Positions 1 to 5,545 of a DNA stretch of 8,735 nucleotides are shown here, piece after piece (position 1 is the stretch's first letter; each line of letters starts with the position of its first letter). A program made the position numbers and the translations under genes. The notes under the pieces are model-generated. The model did no database searches, was not told where the DNA came from, and was given only the letters and a program-made list of their open reading frames with translations. The stretch is from positions 1 through 8,735 of the forward strand of contig DAOUWH010000051.1 in NCBI GenBank assembly GCA_030667205.1, read 5' to 3'. This stretch comes from Nitrospirota bacterium. Its GTDB lineage: Bacteria > Nitrospirota > Thermodesulfovibrionia > Thermodesulfovibrionales > JdFR-86.

Positions 1-304
1 CACTTCCGGGCTTGAACCCGGGAAGCCTGCCCTTGATGGCTGCGATGTTCTCTTCGTCCGCATCGCAAGTGCCTGCACTCCCGGTGTAGGTGCCCTCCTC
101 GGCATAGTACTGCTCCTGGAGGAGCCTGAGGGACTCGAGGTTGGTCATGGCCTCCGAGCGCATGGCCTTTGTCCTCTGCCCGAGGAACGCGGGTACCGCG
201 ATGGTGACGAGTATGGCAATAATGGATATGACCACAAGGAGTTCAATCAGGGTGAAGCCGCCCGAATTTCCACACACGTGCCACATGCCGATTTTTCTTA
301 GCAT
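1..304 (-). CDS. Type IV prepilin-like protein, 3' end cut by window edge
   Basis: This is the N-terminal 101 codons of a type IV pilin or pseudopilin; the C-terminus lies beyond base 1. ATG is at 304-302, with a G-rich Shine-Dalgarno (GGGGGG, 8 nt before the ATG). A 16-residue leader ends in Gly-Gly, followed by the class III signal-peptide core FTLIELLVVISII. PilD-type peptidase would cut after the glycine and methylate the Phe, and the conserved Glu5 is present. A 20-residue hydrophobic helix then leads to AVPAFLGQR, which closely matches the neighbouring pilin (AIPAFLGQR). The following amphipathic stretch (LESLRLLQEQYYAEEGTYTG) is typical of major or minor pilins. It lies downstream of the pilA-like gene but behind a strong terminator, so it probably has its own promoter; a TATGAT at 346-341 is a weak -10 candidate with no good -35. 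Family is certain; its role (minor pilin, pseudopilin or second major pilin) is unknown. Confidence 0.9.
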   Translation of the reverse strand, partial: MLRKIGMWHVCGNSGGFTLIELLVVISIIAILVTIAVPAFLGQRTKAMRSEAMTNLESLRLLQEQYYAEEGTYTGSAGTCDADEENIAAIKGRLPGFKPGS

Positions 305-426
305 CTTTTCAGCCCCCCTTTCGTTTGTATGAGAAAATATATCATATAAGTCCTCCGATTTACTACACTCTGGCTTGAGCCTCTACGAGAGGACTGAAAA
401 TATACATTAGAATAGTTTCCCGGCAA

Positions 427-458
427 TTAAAAAGGGGGGATTGCTCCCCCCTTTTTAA
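427..458 (-). terminator. Intrinsic terminator after the pilA-like gene
   Basis: This is a perfect inverted repeat with 14-base arms (427-440 and 445-458) and a TTGC loop. The stem is GGGGGGA/TCCCCCC flanked by A5/T5 runs, so an RNA from either strand would end in a U tract. It sits 11 bases beyond the stop codon of the minus-strand pilin at 470 and before the next pilin gene. This explains how pilA could be expressed strongly without equal read-through into the second pilin. No plus-strand gene ends here, so minus-strand use is the natural reading. Confidence 0.85.
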
Positions 459-469
459 AGGTTTCCTTG

Positions 470-1033
470 TTACTTCGCCGAGATGGTGGTGTTGTAGAGG
501 AAGACGCCGGTGTCACTCTTGCCGACGAGCCTAATGCCGGTCTCTGTGGTGTTGCAGATGGTAACGTTACTCGCGGTAAAAGTACACGGGTCGGTAACGA
601 TATATTCCACGAGGTCGGAGCCGTTATACGGGCTTTTCTCGCTCTTATAGGTGTTGTGCTCGGCCTTCACTCTCGTAAGCACGTCGAAGAGGCTGCCGTA
701 GGTGGCTCCGGCCGTATCGGTCGGATACATATTCGCGCATGTGTTCTTACTTGTAGCAGGTGTCGCAGTCTTCTCAGAGCAATTCAGTGTGCCGTCAGAG
801 GCGACAAGAAAAATCATGGGTGCGCCGGACTGGGTGTCGTCGAGCCTGGCCTGAAGCTCGCTGAGCATGCCCCTTGAGCTGGCTTCCAGTGAGCGCTGTT
901 TCGCCTTTTCCCTCTGGCCGAGGAACGCGGGGATCGCGATGGCGGCCAGGATGCCGATGATCGCGATAACGATGAGTAGCTCAATCAGTGTAAAACCCTT
1001 CTGCTCCCTTAAGTTGTTGACTGCCTTAAACAT
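470..1033 (-). CDS. pilA: Type IV major pilin-like protein (PilA family)
   Basis: A 187-residue prepilin, the subunit of a type IV pilus assembled in the inner membrane and extruded through an outer-membrane secretin. ATG at 1033-1031 follows a strong AGGAGG Shine-Dalgarno (1046-1041) with 7-nt spacing. The 13-residue leader MFKAVNNLREQKG is cut before FTLIELLIVIAIIGILAAIAIPAF, giving a mature protein of about 174 residues with Glu5 in place. The C-terminal globular part has four cysteines (C85, C99, C150, C160). The C150/C160 pair, ten residues apart near the end, could be the disulfide-bonded D-region loop. The length fits an ordinary pilin, not the about 60-residue truncated PilA of Geobacter. 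A hairpin terminator follows, and a sigma-54-like promoter lies upstream. The symbol is by family; a pseudopilin role cannot be excluded because no pil assembly genes are in view. Confidence 0.92.
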   Translation of the reverse strand: MFKAVNNLREQKGFTLIELLIVIAIIGILAAIAIPAFLGQREKAKQRSLEASSRGMLSELQARLDDTQSGAPMIFLVASDGTLNCSEKTATPATSKNTCANMYPTDTAGATYGSLFDVLTRVKAEHNTYKSEKSPYNGSDLVEYIVTDPCTFTASNVTICNTTETGIRLVGKSDTGVFLYNTTISAK

Positions 1034-1202
1034 TTGATTTCCTCCTTTTTATGATTATTCTGACTATTATCAGTCCCTTGGTGAATTAAAATATCCCTGC
1101 TACCACCTCCTTTTATATTTCCCCCCGGGATTCTCCGGGCCTTCCTTCCTTTTTAATGGGCTGCCTGCCTCTGAACCGGCCTTCTGCCGTCACCCATATA
1201 AA

Positions 1203-1218
1203 TGCACATTGCATACCA
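1203..1218 (-). promoter_or_regulatory. Candidate sigma-54 (-24/-12) promoter for pilA
   Basis: Read on the minus strand, the sequence is TGGTATGCAATGTGCA. The invariant GG (-24) and GC (-12) are separated by exactly 10 bases as sigma-54 requires, and about nine of the non-degenerate consensus positions of TGGCACG-N4-TTGCA agree. Transcription would start near 1192, giving a leader of about 160 nt. Many pilA genes are known to be driven by sigma-54 with the PilS/PilR two-component system, which makes the match believable. It was found by eye and rests on a short motif. Confidence 0.5.
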
Positions 1219-1253
1219 GAAAAAATGCAATAAAATCAGGGGGAAATTCCCAA

Positions 1254-1278
1254 GGTAGTGACAAAATTTGTCACTACC
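1254..1278. repeat. 25-bp perfect palindrome upstream of pilA
   Basis: Arms GGTAGTGACAAA and TTTGTCACTACC are perfect 12-base complements around a single central A. An adjacent shorter palindrome, GGGAAATTCCC, lies at 1241-1251. The palindrome is about 62-86 bases upstream of the predicted pilA start site, a reasonable place for an activator site. It is also 64 bases beyond the stop of the MscS-like gene, where it could act as a hairpin on the minus strand. Operator or terminator cannot be decided from sequence. The rest of 1034-1341 shows no gene. Confidence 0.75.
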
Positions 1279-1341
1279 CGAGAATTCGTGTCTAATGATT
1301 GTCAGTTCCGGCGCGGCGAGGCTTTTCGGGGCCCGCGGCCC

Positions 1342-2088
1342 TCAGAGGTGCGTGAACTCGTCGTCCTTTGCTTCCTTTTTTGGCTCCTCGGACTTCCTGA
1401 GCCGGGATTCAAGGTATTCCTTTGCGGCGTCCCTGGCCCCAAGGCCGAAGGCCAGCGCCAGCGTCAGCACGATGCCGCCGAAGATTATCGTGAAGGCCGC
1501 CACGATGGTGTCCTTTCCAATTCCGAGCTGCTCGAGGGCCATGGAGACGGTAAAGGCGAGCACGCCGAACCTCGCGAGCTTGCTGATGAGCCCGGAGGCC
1601 CTTATGCCGGCGTTGACGCTGGCGATGAGGACAGCCCTTGCCAGGAAATTGCTGAGCATGTAGCCCAGGAAGACGATTATCACTGAAACAATGATGTTCG
1701 GTATGTACAGGAAAAACTCCTCGAGCAGTTGCTCGACCCGGGGCACCTGGAGCGCGCCCAGGGCGATGATGAAGAACACAAACACCGTGAGCCACCTAGC
1801 CGCCCGTGCAAGGAGCGACGACAGGGGCTCGGTAATGCCGCCCCGGCGGAGCATCGCCGTAATCTCGCCCCTCTCGGAATACGCGTCTATCCGCATGAGC
1901 CTGAAGAGCCTGAGCGACAGGAATTTAAGCACGTGCCCGAGGACAAGTCCCACGGCTATAATCAGTGCGAAGCTCAGGATGTTCGTCAGGTACTGGAGGA
2001 CGCTTTCGAAGAAGCTCTCAAATGGCTCGATGACCTTATTTATGAAGTTTTCAATGCGGTCCTCCTTGTTTTTATTCCCAGTTTTCAA
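1342..2088 (-). CDS. MscS-related 'conserved TM helix' membrane protein
   Basis: A 248-residue integral membrane protein. Hydrophobic segments lie at about 34-62, 97-115, 124-150, 172-190 and 193-216. The last ends in the sequence ALAFGLGARDAAKEYLE, the hallmark at the end of the pore helix in MscS-like proteins and in the 'conserved TM helix' family. The protein stops about 30 residues later in a charged tail (RKSEEPKKEAKDDEF), so it lacks the cytoplasmic beta and alpha/beta domains of full MscS (E. coli MscS is 286 residues). A mechanosensitive channel or membrane-tension role is therefore inferred, not shown. The start used is TTG at 2088, overlapping the end of the glycosyltransferase gene by 17 bases; an in-frame TGA lies directly before it. 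A much better Shine-Dalgarno (AAGGAGG, 2067-2061) sits 5 bases before an in-frame ATT (codon 12), so ATT initiation is a real alternative. No ATG, GTG or TTG follows before the first membrane segment. Confidence 0.78.
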   Translation of the reverse strand: MKTGNKNKEDRIENFINKVIEPFESFFESVLQYLTNILSFALIIAVGLVLGHVLKFLSLRLFRLMRIDAYSERGEITAMLRRGGITEPLSSLLARAARWLTVFVFFIIALGALQVPRVEQLLEEFFLYIPNIIVSVIIVFLGYMLSNFLARAVLIASVNAGIRASGLISKLARFGVLAFTVSMALEQLGIGKDTIVAAFTIIFGGIVLTLALAFGLGARDAAKEYLESRLRKSEEPKKEAKDDEFTHL

Positions 2089-3223
2089 TCAGGTAGGCCT
2101 TTTTTTCCTCGAACCTGAGGCAGGTTTCTTCCAATATTTTTTCGACCTCGGTCGCGTTGCACTGGAGCGCCTCGTTGATGAACGAGGCCGTGCGCGCCAG
2201 GTAAAGCGGGGTGAGGGATTTCAGGAGGTGTGTCTTGTTGACGAGCGTCCTGTGATACGCAATGGCAAAGTAGTAGATTATCTCTGCCCATATCTCCGAG
2301 GAGAGCCTGAAATCCTGCCACGGGCTGGGCTTAAGCGAATGCAGGAACCATATCAGGGACTCCGGAAGCGCCGCCTCCCAGATGGAGCCGAGCTCTTCCC
2401 TTCCGATTATGAACGTCTCTATCATCCTTTCGATGTTAACGTGGATGGGCTCGAGGCCGACGTCGTAGCGGAAGCCGAACATCGCGGTGGGTTCGGAGCC
2501 CTCGATATCCACCCACTTCTCCTCGTGCTTGCCCATGAGGTCGAACAGCACGCCCACGACCTGCCTGAGCATGTCGCTGAGGTCCGAGGACGGCTCCTTG
2601 GGGGCGTGTATCTTGGCCCCGAGGAAAGACTGGCATACCTTGAAATTGTTGGCTATCGCGGTCGTGGTCATCCAGATGTCTATGCCGAAGCGGGCGATGT
2701 CGCTGTCCCATACGCTCTCGTCCTCGAGGTAGAACTTCGCAAGCTCCCCGGTGAAGCCGAAGTCCCCGCCGATGGGTTGCCGTATCCTCTTTCCGTAGAG
2801 GGCGCGGGTCAGGGGATAGACGATGGAGTTTGTTATGGTGCCGTCGAACTTGTGCCTGAGGTAATAGGGGGCGGTGAAGTCGTAGCCTTCCTTCAGCACC
2901 GGGCTCAGCAGCAGGTCTATCCATTCGGGGGTTATGCTCCTGAGGTCGGAGTCGACGACTGCGCAGGCCTTTACGCCGAGTTCCTTTGCGATCTCGAAGA
3001 TGGTCCTGAATGCGCTCCCCTTGCCGGGTATCCCGTGGTAGGGGGTGTAGATCTTAAGAAGCGGGCTGACCCTGTGCGGGATGAAAAGCGAGTTGAAATC
3101 CTCTACCATCGCCTCCTCGAAGGCCTCGACCGTGCCGTCGGTGGAGCCGCCGTCGGAGTTGACCACGACGGAGCGCATGTCGGGGAAGTACTTGGCCATG
3201 CCGGCCTGCGCGGCCCTTACCAC
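2072..3223 (-). CDS. GT-A glycosyltransferase, mannosylglycerate/glucosylphosphoglycerate synthase-like
   Basis: From the first canonical start in frame (GTG at 3223) the product is 383 residues, but the conserved N-terminus lies upstream (see 3224-3358). Visible motifs in order: NSDGGSTDG (22-30, nucleotide-sugar site), PGKG (66-69), the metal-binding DSD (91-93) in DSDLRSITPEWI, RQPIGGDFGFTGEL (148-161), DSDIARFGIDIWM (173-185) and KIHAP with H206, a likely metal ligand. The order and spacing resemble retaining GT-A enzymes of families GT78 and GT81, which put mannose or glucose on glycerate or 3-phosphoglycerate to make compatible solutes. The C-terminal half (about 215-383) is helical. 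The enzyme should be cytoplasmic, using an NDP-sugar. Substrate and acceptor cannot be read from sequence, and a generic family 2 label is equally safe. It is first in a minus-strand unit with the MscS-like gene, whose start lies inside its 3' end, so the two are probably translationally coupled. Confidence 0.82.
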   Translation of the reverse strand: MVRAAQAGMAKYFPDMRSVVVNSDGGSTDGTVEAFEEAMVEDFNSLFIPHRVSPLLKIYTPYHGIPGKGSAFRTIFEIAKELGVKACAVVDSDLRSITPEWIDLLLSPVLKEGYDFTAPYYLRHKFDGTITNSIVYPLTRALYGKRIRQPIGGDFGFTGELAKFYLEDESVWDSDIARFGIDIWMTTTAIANNFKVCQSFLGAKIHAPKEPSSDLSDMLRQVVGVLFDLMGKHEEKWVDIEGSEPTAMFGFRYDVGLEPIHVNIERMIETFIIGREELGSIWEAALPESLIWFLHSLKPSPWQDFRLSSEIWAEIIYYFAIAYHRTLVNKTHLLKSLTPLYLARTASFINEALQCNATEVEKILEETCLRFEEKKAYLIENWE

Positions 3224-3358
3224 GTGGCCTATGGTGGATGCGTTGTTGTAGCTGGGGATGCCGACGAGTATGTCTGCCTGCTTAATGTTGGAGAGGCTCT
3301 CCTGGACTTCTTTCCTTAATATTACGTTATTGATAAGGCACCCCTGGGCATTTTTTTC
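3224..3358 (-). other. Coding N-terminus of the glycosyltransferase without a canonical start
   Basis: The glycosyltransferase frame stays open for 45 codons upstream of the GTG at 3223, back to a TAA at 3361-3359. It encodes QADILVGIPSYNNASTIGHV next to the first annotated residue. This is the classic first beta strand and sugar-nucleotide loop of a GT-A fold, so it must belong to the protein. There is no ATG, GTG or TTG in this stretch; the only candidates are rare codons (ATC, ATA, ATT). An ATG at 3351-3349 is one frame off and ends after nine codons. One extra G in the GGGG run just after that ATG would join it to the frame. Confidence 0.75.
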
Positions 3359-3366
3359 TTAGCATA

Positions 3367-3395
3367 AGTCTATTTTGGGAAGTAATTATTGTCAA
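3367..3395 (-). promoter_or_regulatory. Candidate sigma-70 promoter for the glycosyltransferase unit
   Basis: A perfect -35 TTGACA (3395-3390) is followed after 17 bases by TAGACT (3372-3367), 4 of 6 matches to the -10 consensus. Transcription would begin around 3360, only about ten bases before the out-of-frame ATG at 3351. The glycosyltransferase and MscS-like genes thus appear to be transcribed independently of ilvE. Confidence 0.55.
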
Positions 3396-3410
3396 GGGTT
3401 TTTGCCACTT

Positions 3411-3530
3411 GCCGTCCTTCGACAGGCTCAGGATGCTCGGGGTGTCATAGACGGTAGCCGCAGGTCGGAGCGACTCGATTCGAGGTCTCATCCGACAAGG
3501 GTCGATCCGACTTTCGCGGGAATGACAAGG
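3411..3530. repeat. Intergenic segment with dispersed-repeat-like pieces
   Basis: The non-coding stretch between ilvE and the glycosyltransferase contains CCTTCGACAGGCTCAGGA (3416-3433) and CTTTCGCGGGAATGAC (3511-3526). Both resemble, from memory, short intergenic repeats found in many copies in environmental bacterial genomes. It also has GGTCGGA (3463) facing two TCCGAC copies (3491 and 3506), and a small palindrome CTCGATTCGAG (3474-3484), so it could fold into a hairpin. No ORF of note and no clear terminator were seen here. Repeat status cannot be proved from one copy. Confidence 0.4.
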
Positions 3531-3554
3531 TGAGCTATGAGGAAAACTCAGGTC

Positions 3555-4475
3555 TTAAACGTAGGTGAGCCAGCGCTCGTATTTTGTGTTCTTCCCGGTC
3601 ACGGTGTCGAAGAAGATGGTCTGGAGCTTTTCCGTCACCGGGCCGCGCCCGCCCTCGCCGATAGTACGGATGTCGAGTTCCCTTATCGGGGTAATCTCCG
3701 CGGCGGTGCCCGTGAAGAAGGCCTCGTCGGCGATGTAGACCTCGTCGCGGGTGAACCTCTCTTCCTTCGCGGGGATGCCCTCGTCCCGGGCGATGGTGAG
3801 GATGCTATCGCGCGTGATGCCCTCGAGGATGCTCGTCGGGGGCGTGGTCTTGAGCCCGCCGCTCCTCACAATAAAGATGTTCTCCCCGCTTCCCTCCGAG
3901 ACGTAGCCGTCGGCGTCCAGCAGCAGGGCCTCGTCGAAGCCGCACATGAGGGCCTCTCGCTTGGCAAGCTGGCTGTTTACGTAATATCCCGTGACTTTGC
4001 CCCTGGTCATGTTGGTATTTACGTGGGCGCGCACGAACGAGGACGTCTTAACCCTTATGCCCTTTTTAAGGCCCTCCTCGCCGAGGTACGCCCCCCAGGG
4101 CCAGGCCGCAACCGCGAGGTTTATGGGGTTGTCCCTGGCGTAAAGGCCCATCGCGCCATAGCCGACAAACGCGATCGGCCTGATGTAGCACTCGTTGAGC
4201 CCGTTGGACTTGACGGTATCGATTATAGCGGCGGAGATCTCCTCCTCGGTGTATGGGATATCCATAAGGAATATGTGGGCGGAGCTGAGAAGTCTCTTTA
4301 CGTGTTCTTTCAGCCTGAATATCGCCGGCCCCTTGGGTGTCTTGTAACAGCGGATCCCTTCGAACACGCCGAGGCCGTAGTGCAGGGCGTGCGTGAGCAC
4401 ATGCACCTGGGCCTCGTCCCAGGGAATGAGCTTTCCGTCCATCCAGATTTTTTCTGTCTTCTCGCGCATGGTCAT
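3555..4475 (-). CDS. ilvE: Branched-chain amino acid aminotransferase
   Basis: A complete 306-residue PLP enzyme of fold type IV, the usual length for bacterial IlvE. It interconverts leucine, isoleucine and valine with their 2-oxo acids using glutamate/2-oxoglutarate, in the cytoplasm. Seen: HALHYGLGVFEGIRCY (29-44), RLKEHVKRL near 54-62, RPIAFVGYGAMGLY (99-112), the PLP lysine K160 in RGKVTGYYVNSQLAKREA, SEGSGENIF (193-201) and FTGTAAEITPI (254-264). The SEGSGEN and GTAAEITPI motifs separate it from D-amino acid transaminase and aminodeoxychorismate lyase. The start is ATG 4475, with a second ATG two codons in at 4469. No Shine-Dalgarno is visible, and the promoter sits almost on top of the start, so initiation at 4469 on a leaderless mRNA is possible. 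It is divergent from the phosphatase operon across the 49-bp repeat array. Confidence 0.95.
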   Translation of the reverse strand: MTMREKTEKIWMDGKLIPWDEAQVHVLTHALHYGLGVFEGIRCYKTPKGPAIFRLKEHVKRLLSSAHIFLMDIPYTEEEISAAIIDTVKSNGLNECYIRPIAFVGYGAMGLYARDNPINLAVAAWPWGAYLGEEGLKKGIRVKTSSFVRAHVNTNMTRGKVTGYYVNSQLAKREALMCGFDEALLLDADGYVSEGSGENIFIVRSGGLKTTPPTSILEGITRDSILTIARDEGIPAKEERFTRDEVYIADEAFFTGTAAEITPIRELDIRTIGEGGRGPVTEKLQTIFFDTVTGKNTKYERWLTYV

Positions 4476-4477
4476 TA

Positions 4478-4507
4478 TTTATAGCAATCAGGAGTGAGTT
4501 CTGTCAA
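4478..4507 (-). promoter_or_regulatory. Candidate sigma-70 promoter of ilvE
   Basis: A perfect TTGACA (4507-4502) is separated by 18 bases from TATAAA (4483-4478). The expected start of transcription, about 4471, falls between the two candidate ATG codons of ilvE (4475 and 4469), implying little or no leader. The -35 box abuts the edge of the tandem repeat array. Confidence 0.6.
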
Positions 4508-4510
4508 CAA

Positions 4511-4718
4511 AGGGGACACAGTCCCTTTCACACTGGAGTTGGGTACGCTTTCATAAAAGAGGGGCCATGCCCCCTTTCACACTGGAATTGGGTATGCTTT
4601 TATAAAAGATGGGCCATGCCCCCTTTCACACTGGAATTGGGTACGCTTTCATAAAAGAGGGGCCATGCCCACTTTTACACTGGAATCGGGTACGCTTTTA
4701 TAAAAGATGGGCCATGCC
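4511..4718. repeat. Tandem array of four 49-bp repeats (A-B-A-B) plus partial leading unit
   Basis: Units start at 4523, 4572, 4621 and 4670, with an exact 49-base period. Each holds CACTGGAATTGGGTACGC followed by an ATAAAAG segment and a GC-rich hairpin (GGGGC-CAT-GCCCC). Units 1 and 3 differ at one base. Units 2 and 4 share two diagnostic changes (TTTATAAAAGATGGG in place of TTCATAAAAGAGGGG), so the array reads as a duplicated 98-bp dimer. A partial unit with a variant hairpin precedes it (4511-4522), and a degraded copy may follow up to about 4750. The period is not a multiple of three and no gene spans it. It fills most of the control region between ilvE and the phosphatase operon. Confidence 0.9.
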
Positions 4719-4721
4719 CCC

Positions 4722-4750
4722 TTGTGGGAAGTTGGCGGTTGGCATAAAAT
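4722..4750 (+). promoter_or_regulatory. Weak sigma-70 promoter candidate for the phosphatase operon
   Basis: TTGTGG (4722-4727) is followed after 17 bases by TAAAAT (4745-4750), 5 of 6 matches to the -10 consensus, while the -35 is poor (3 of 6). The predicted start of transcription is at about 4757, the A of the ATG itself, which would make the mRNA leaderless. Confidence 0.35.
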
Positions 4751-4756
4751 ATCCCT

Positions 4757-5545
4757 ATGCTTTCGGTGCTGAGGGAAATAGGCGGCAGGCTCTTTGAAGA
4801 ACTTAAGTCCGAACGCGGGCAAGCCGAGACCGGAGAGCTTCCCACAGGCGCGGCGGGCGACAAGACCCATCACATCGACCGCAGGGCCGAGGATATAATC
4901 CTTAATGGTCTTAAAGCCCTGGGCGAGCCCCTGACCGTGATATCCGAGGAAGCGGGCATCGTGGAGCTTAACGGCGGCGGAAAGACGGTGCTCGTAGACC
5001 CCGTGGACGGCAGTCGCAACGCGGTTGCGGGTATCCCGTTTTACTGCACCTCAATAGCGGTGGCCGACGGCCCGAGGCTCGGGGACGTCGGGCTTGCCTA
5101 CGTTATAAACCTCGCAAACGGCGACGAGTTCTGGGCCGCAAAGGGCGGAGGCGCGTTCTTAAACGGAAGCGCCATCGCCACGCAACAGGACGACATCTTA
5201 AGGCTTGTGGCCTACGAGGCCCACACCCCCGGCAGGGACACCCCCAAAGTCATGCCCCTGCTCTCACAGGCGAGAAAGGCCCGCTGCTTCGGCGCTACCG
5301 CGCTTGACCTTGCGTATCTTGCTTCGGGGGCCGTGAGCGTGATGGCAATACCCTCGCTTTCGAGGAGCTTTGATTTTGCAGGGGGCTGGCTGCTTGTGAG
5401 GGAGGCCGGGGGTATTTTCACCAACATCGAGGGCAATGGGCTCGAAGAGGTCGAGCTCGGGCTCAAGCATATATCGACCGTCCTTGCCTCCGGAAACGTG
5501 GAGCTTCATAAAAAAGCACTGGGATTTCTCGGGAGAAGTGATTGA
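4757..5545 (+). CDS. Inositol monophosphatase / FBPase superfamily phosphatase
   Basis: A 262-residue Mg2+-dependent sugar- or polyol-phosphate phosphatase, near the usual family length (about 250-270). Active-site elements: GDKTHHID (34-41), ISEEAG with E64/E65, the metal loop DPVDGSRN (81-88; D81, D84) and SFDFAGGWLLVREAGG (204-219) with D206. Together these bind two or three metal ions and the phosphate. The second signature is usually WDxAAG; here it reads FDFAGG, nearer to the archaeal-type IMPase/FBPase branch than to E. coli SuhB. The substrate (inositol-1-phosphate, fructose-1,6-bisphosphate, PAP or another) cannot be told. ATG 4757 is the first start in the conserved frame and has no clear Shine-Dalgarno. 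The stop overlaps the next gene's TTG by 4 bases, so the two proteins are likely made together. Confidence 0.85.
   Translation: MLSVLREIGGRLFEELKSERGQAETGELPTGAAGDKTHHIDRRAEDIILNGLKALGEPLTVISEEAGIVELNGGGKTVLVDPVDGSRNAVAGIPFYCTSIAVADGPRLGDVGLAYVINLANGDEFWAAKGGGAFLNGSAIATQQDDILRLVAYEAHTPGRDTPKVMPLLSQARKARCFGATALDLAYLASGAVSVMAIPSLSRSFDFAGGWLLVREAGGIFTNIEGNGLEEVELGLKHISTVLASGNVELHKKALGFLGRSD

Noticed and set aside
4..23. Hairpin CTTCCGGG / CCCGGGAAG as a terminator
   Set aside because: It lies inside the coding frame of the left-hand pilin, has no U tract, and fits chance in GC-rich coding DNA.
1327..1341. GGGCC-CGC-GGCCC hairpin just after the MscS-like stop codon as a terminator
   Set aside because: The stem is only five bases and no T run follows on the minus strand, so it was not listed as a feature.
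1691..3319. A 542-codon plus-strand open frame
   Set aside because: It lies antisense to the MscS-like and glycosyltransferase genes, whose frames carry conserved motifs. Its own translation is low-complexity and shows no recognisable domain.
3537..4484. A 315-codon plus-strand open frame
   Set aside because: It is the mirror of ilvE, whose minus-strand frame has every PLP-enzyme motif.
4523..4718. CRISPR array
   Set aside because: The 49-bp units are contiguous, with no unique spacers between them, and no cas genes are present.
4609..4797. A 62-codon ORF across the tandem repeats
   Set aside because: The repeat period is not a multiple of three, so the translation shifts frame with each unit. 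It also runs into the phosphatase gene in another frame.
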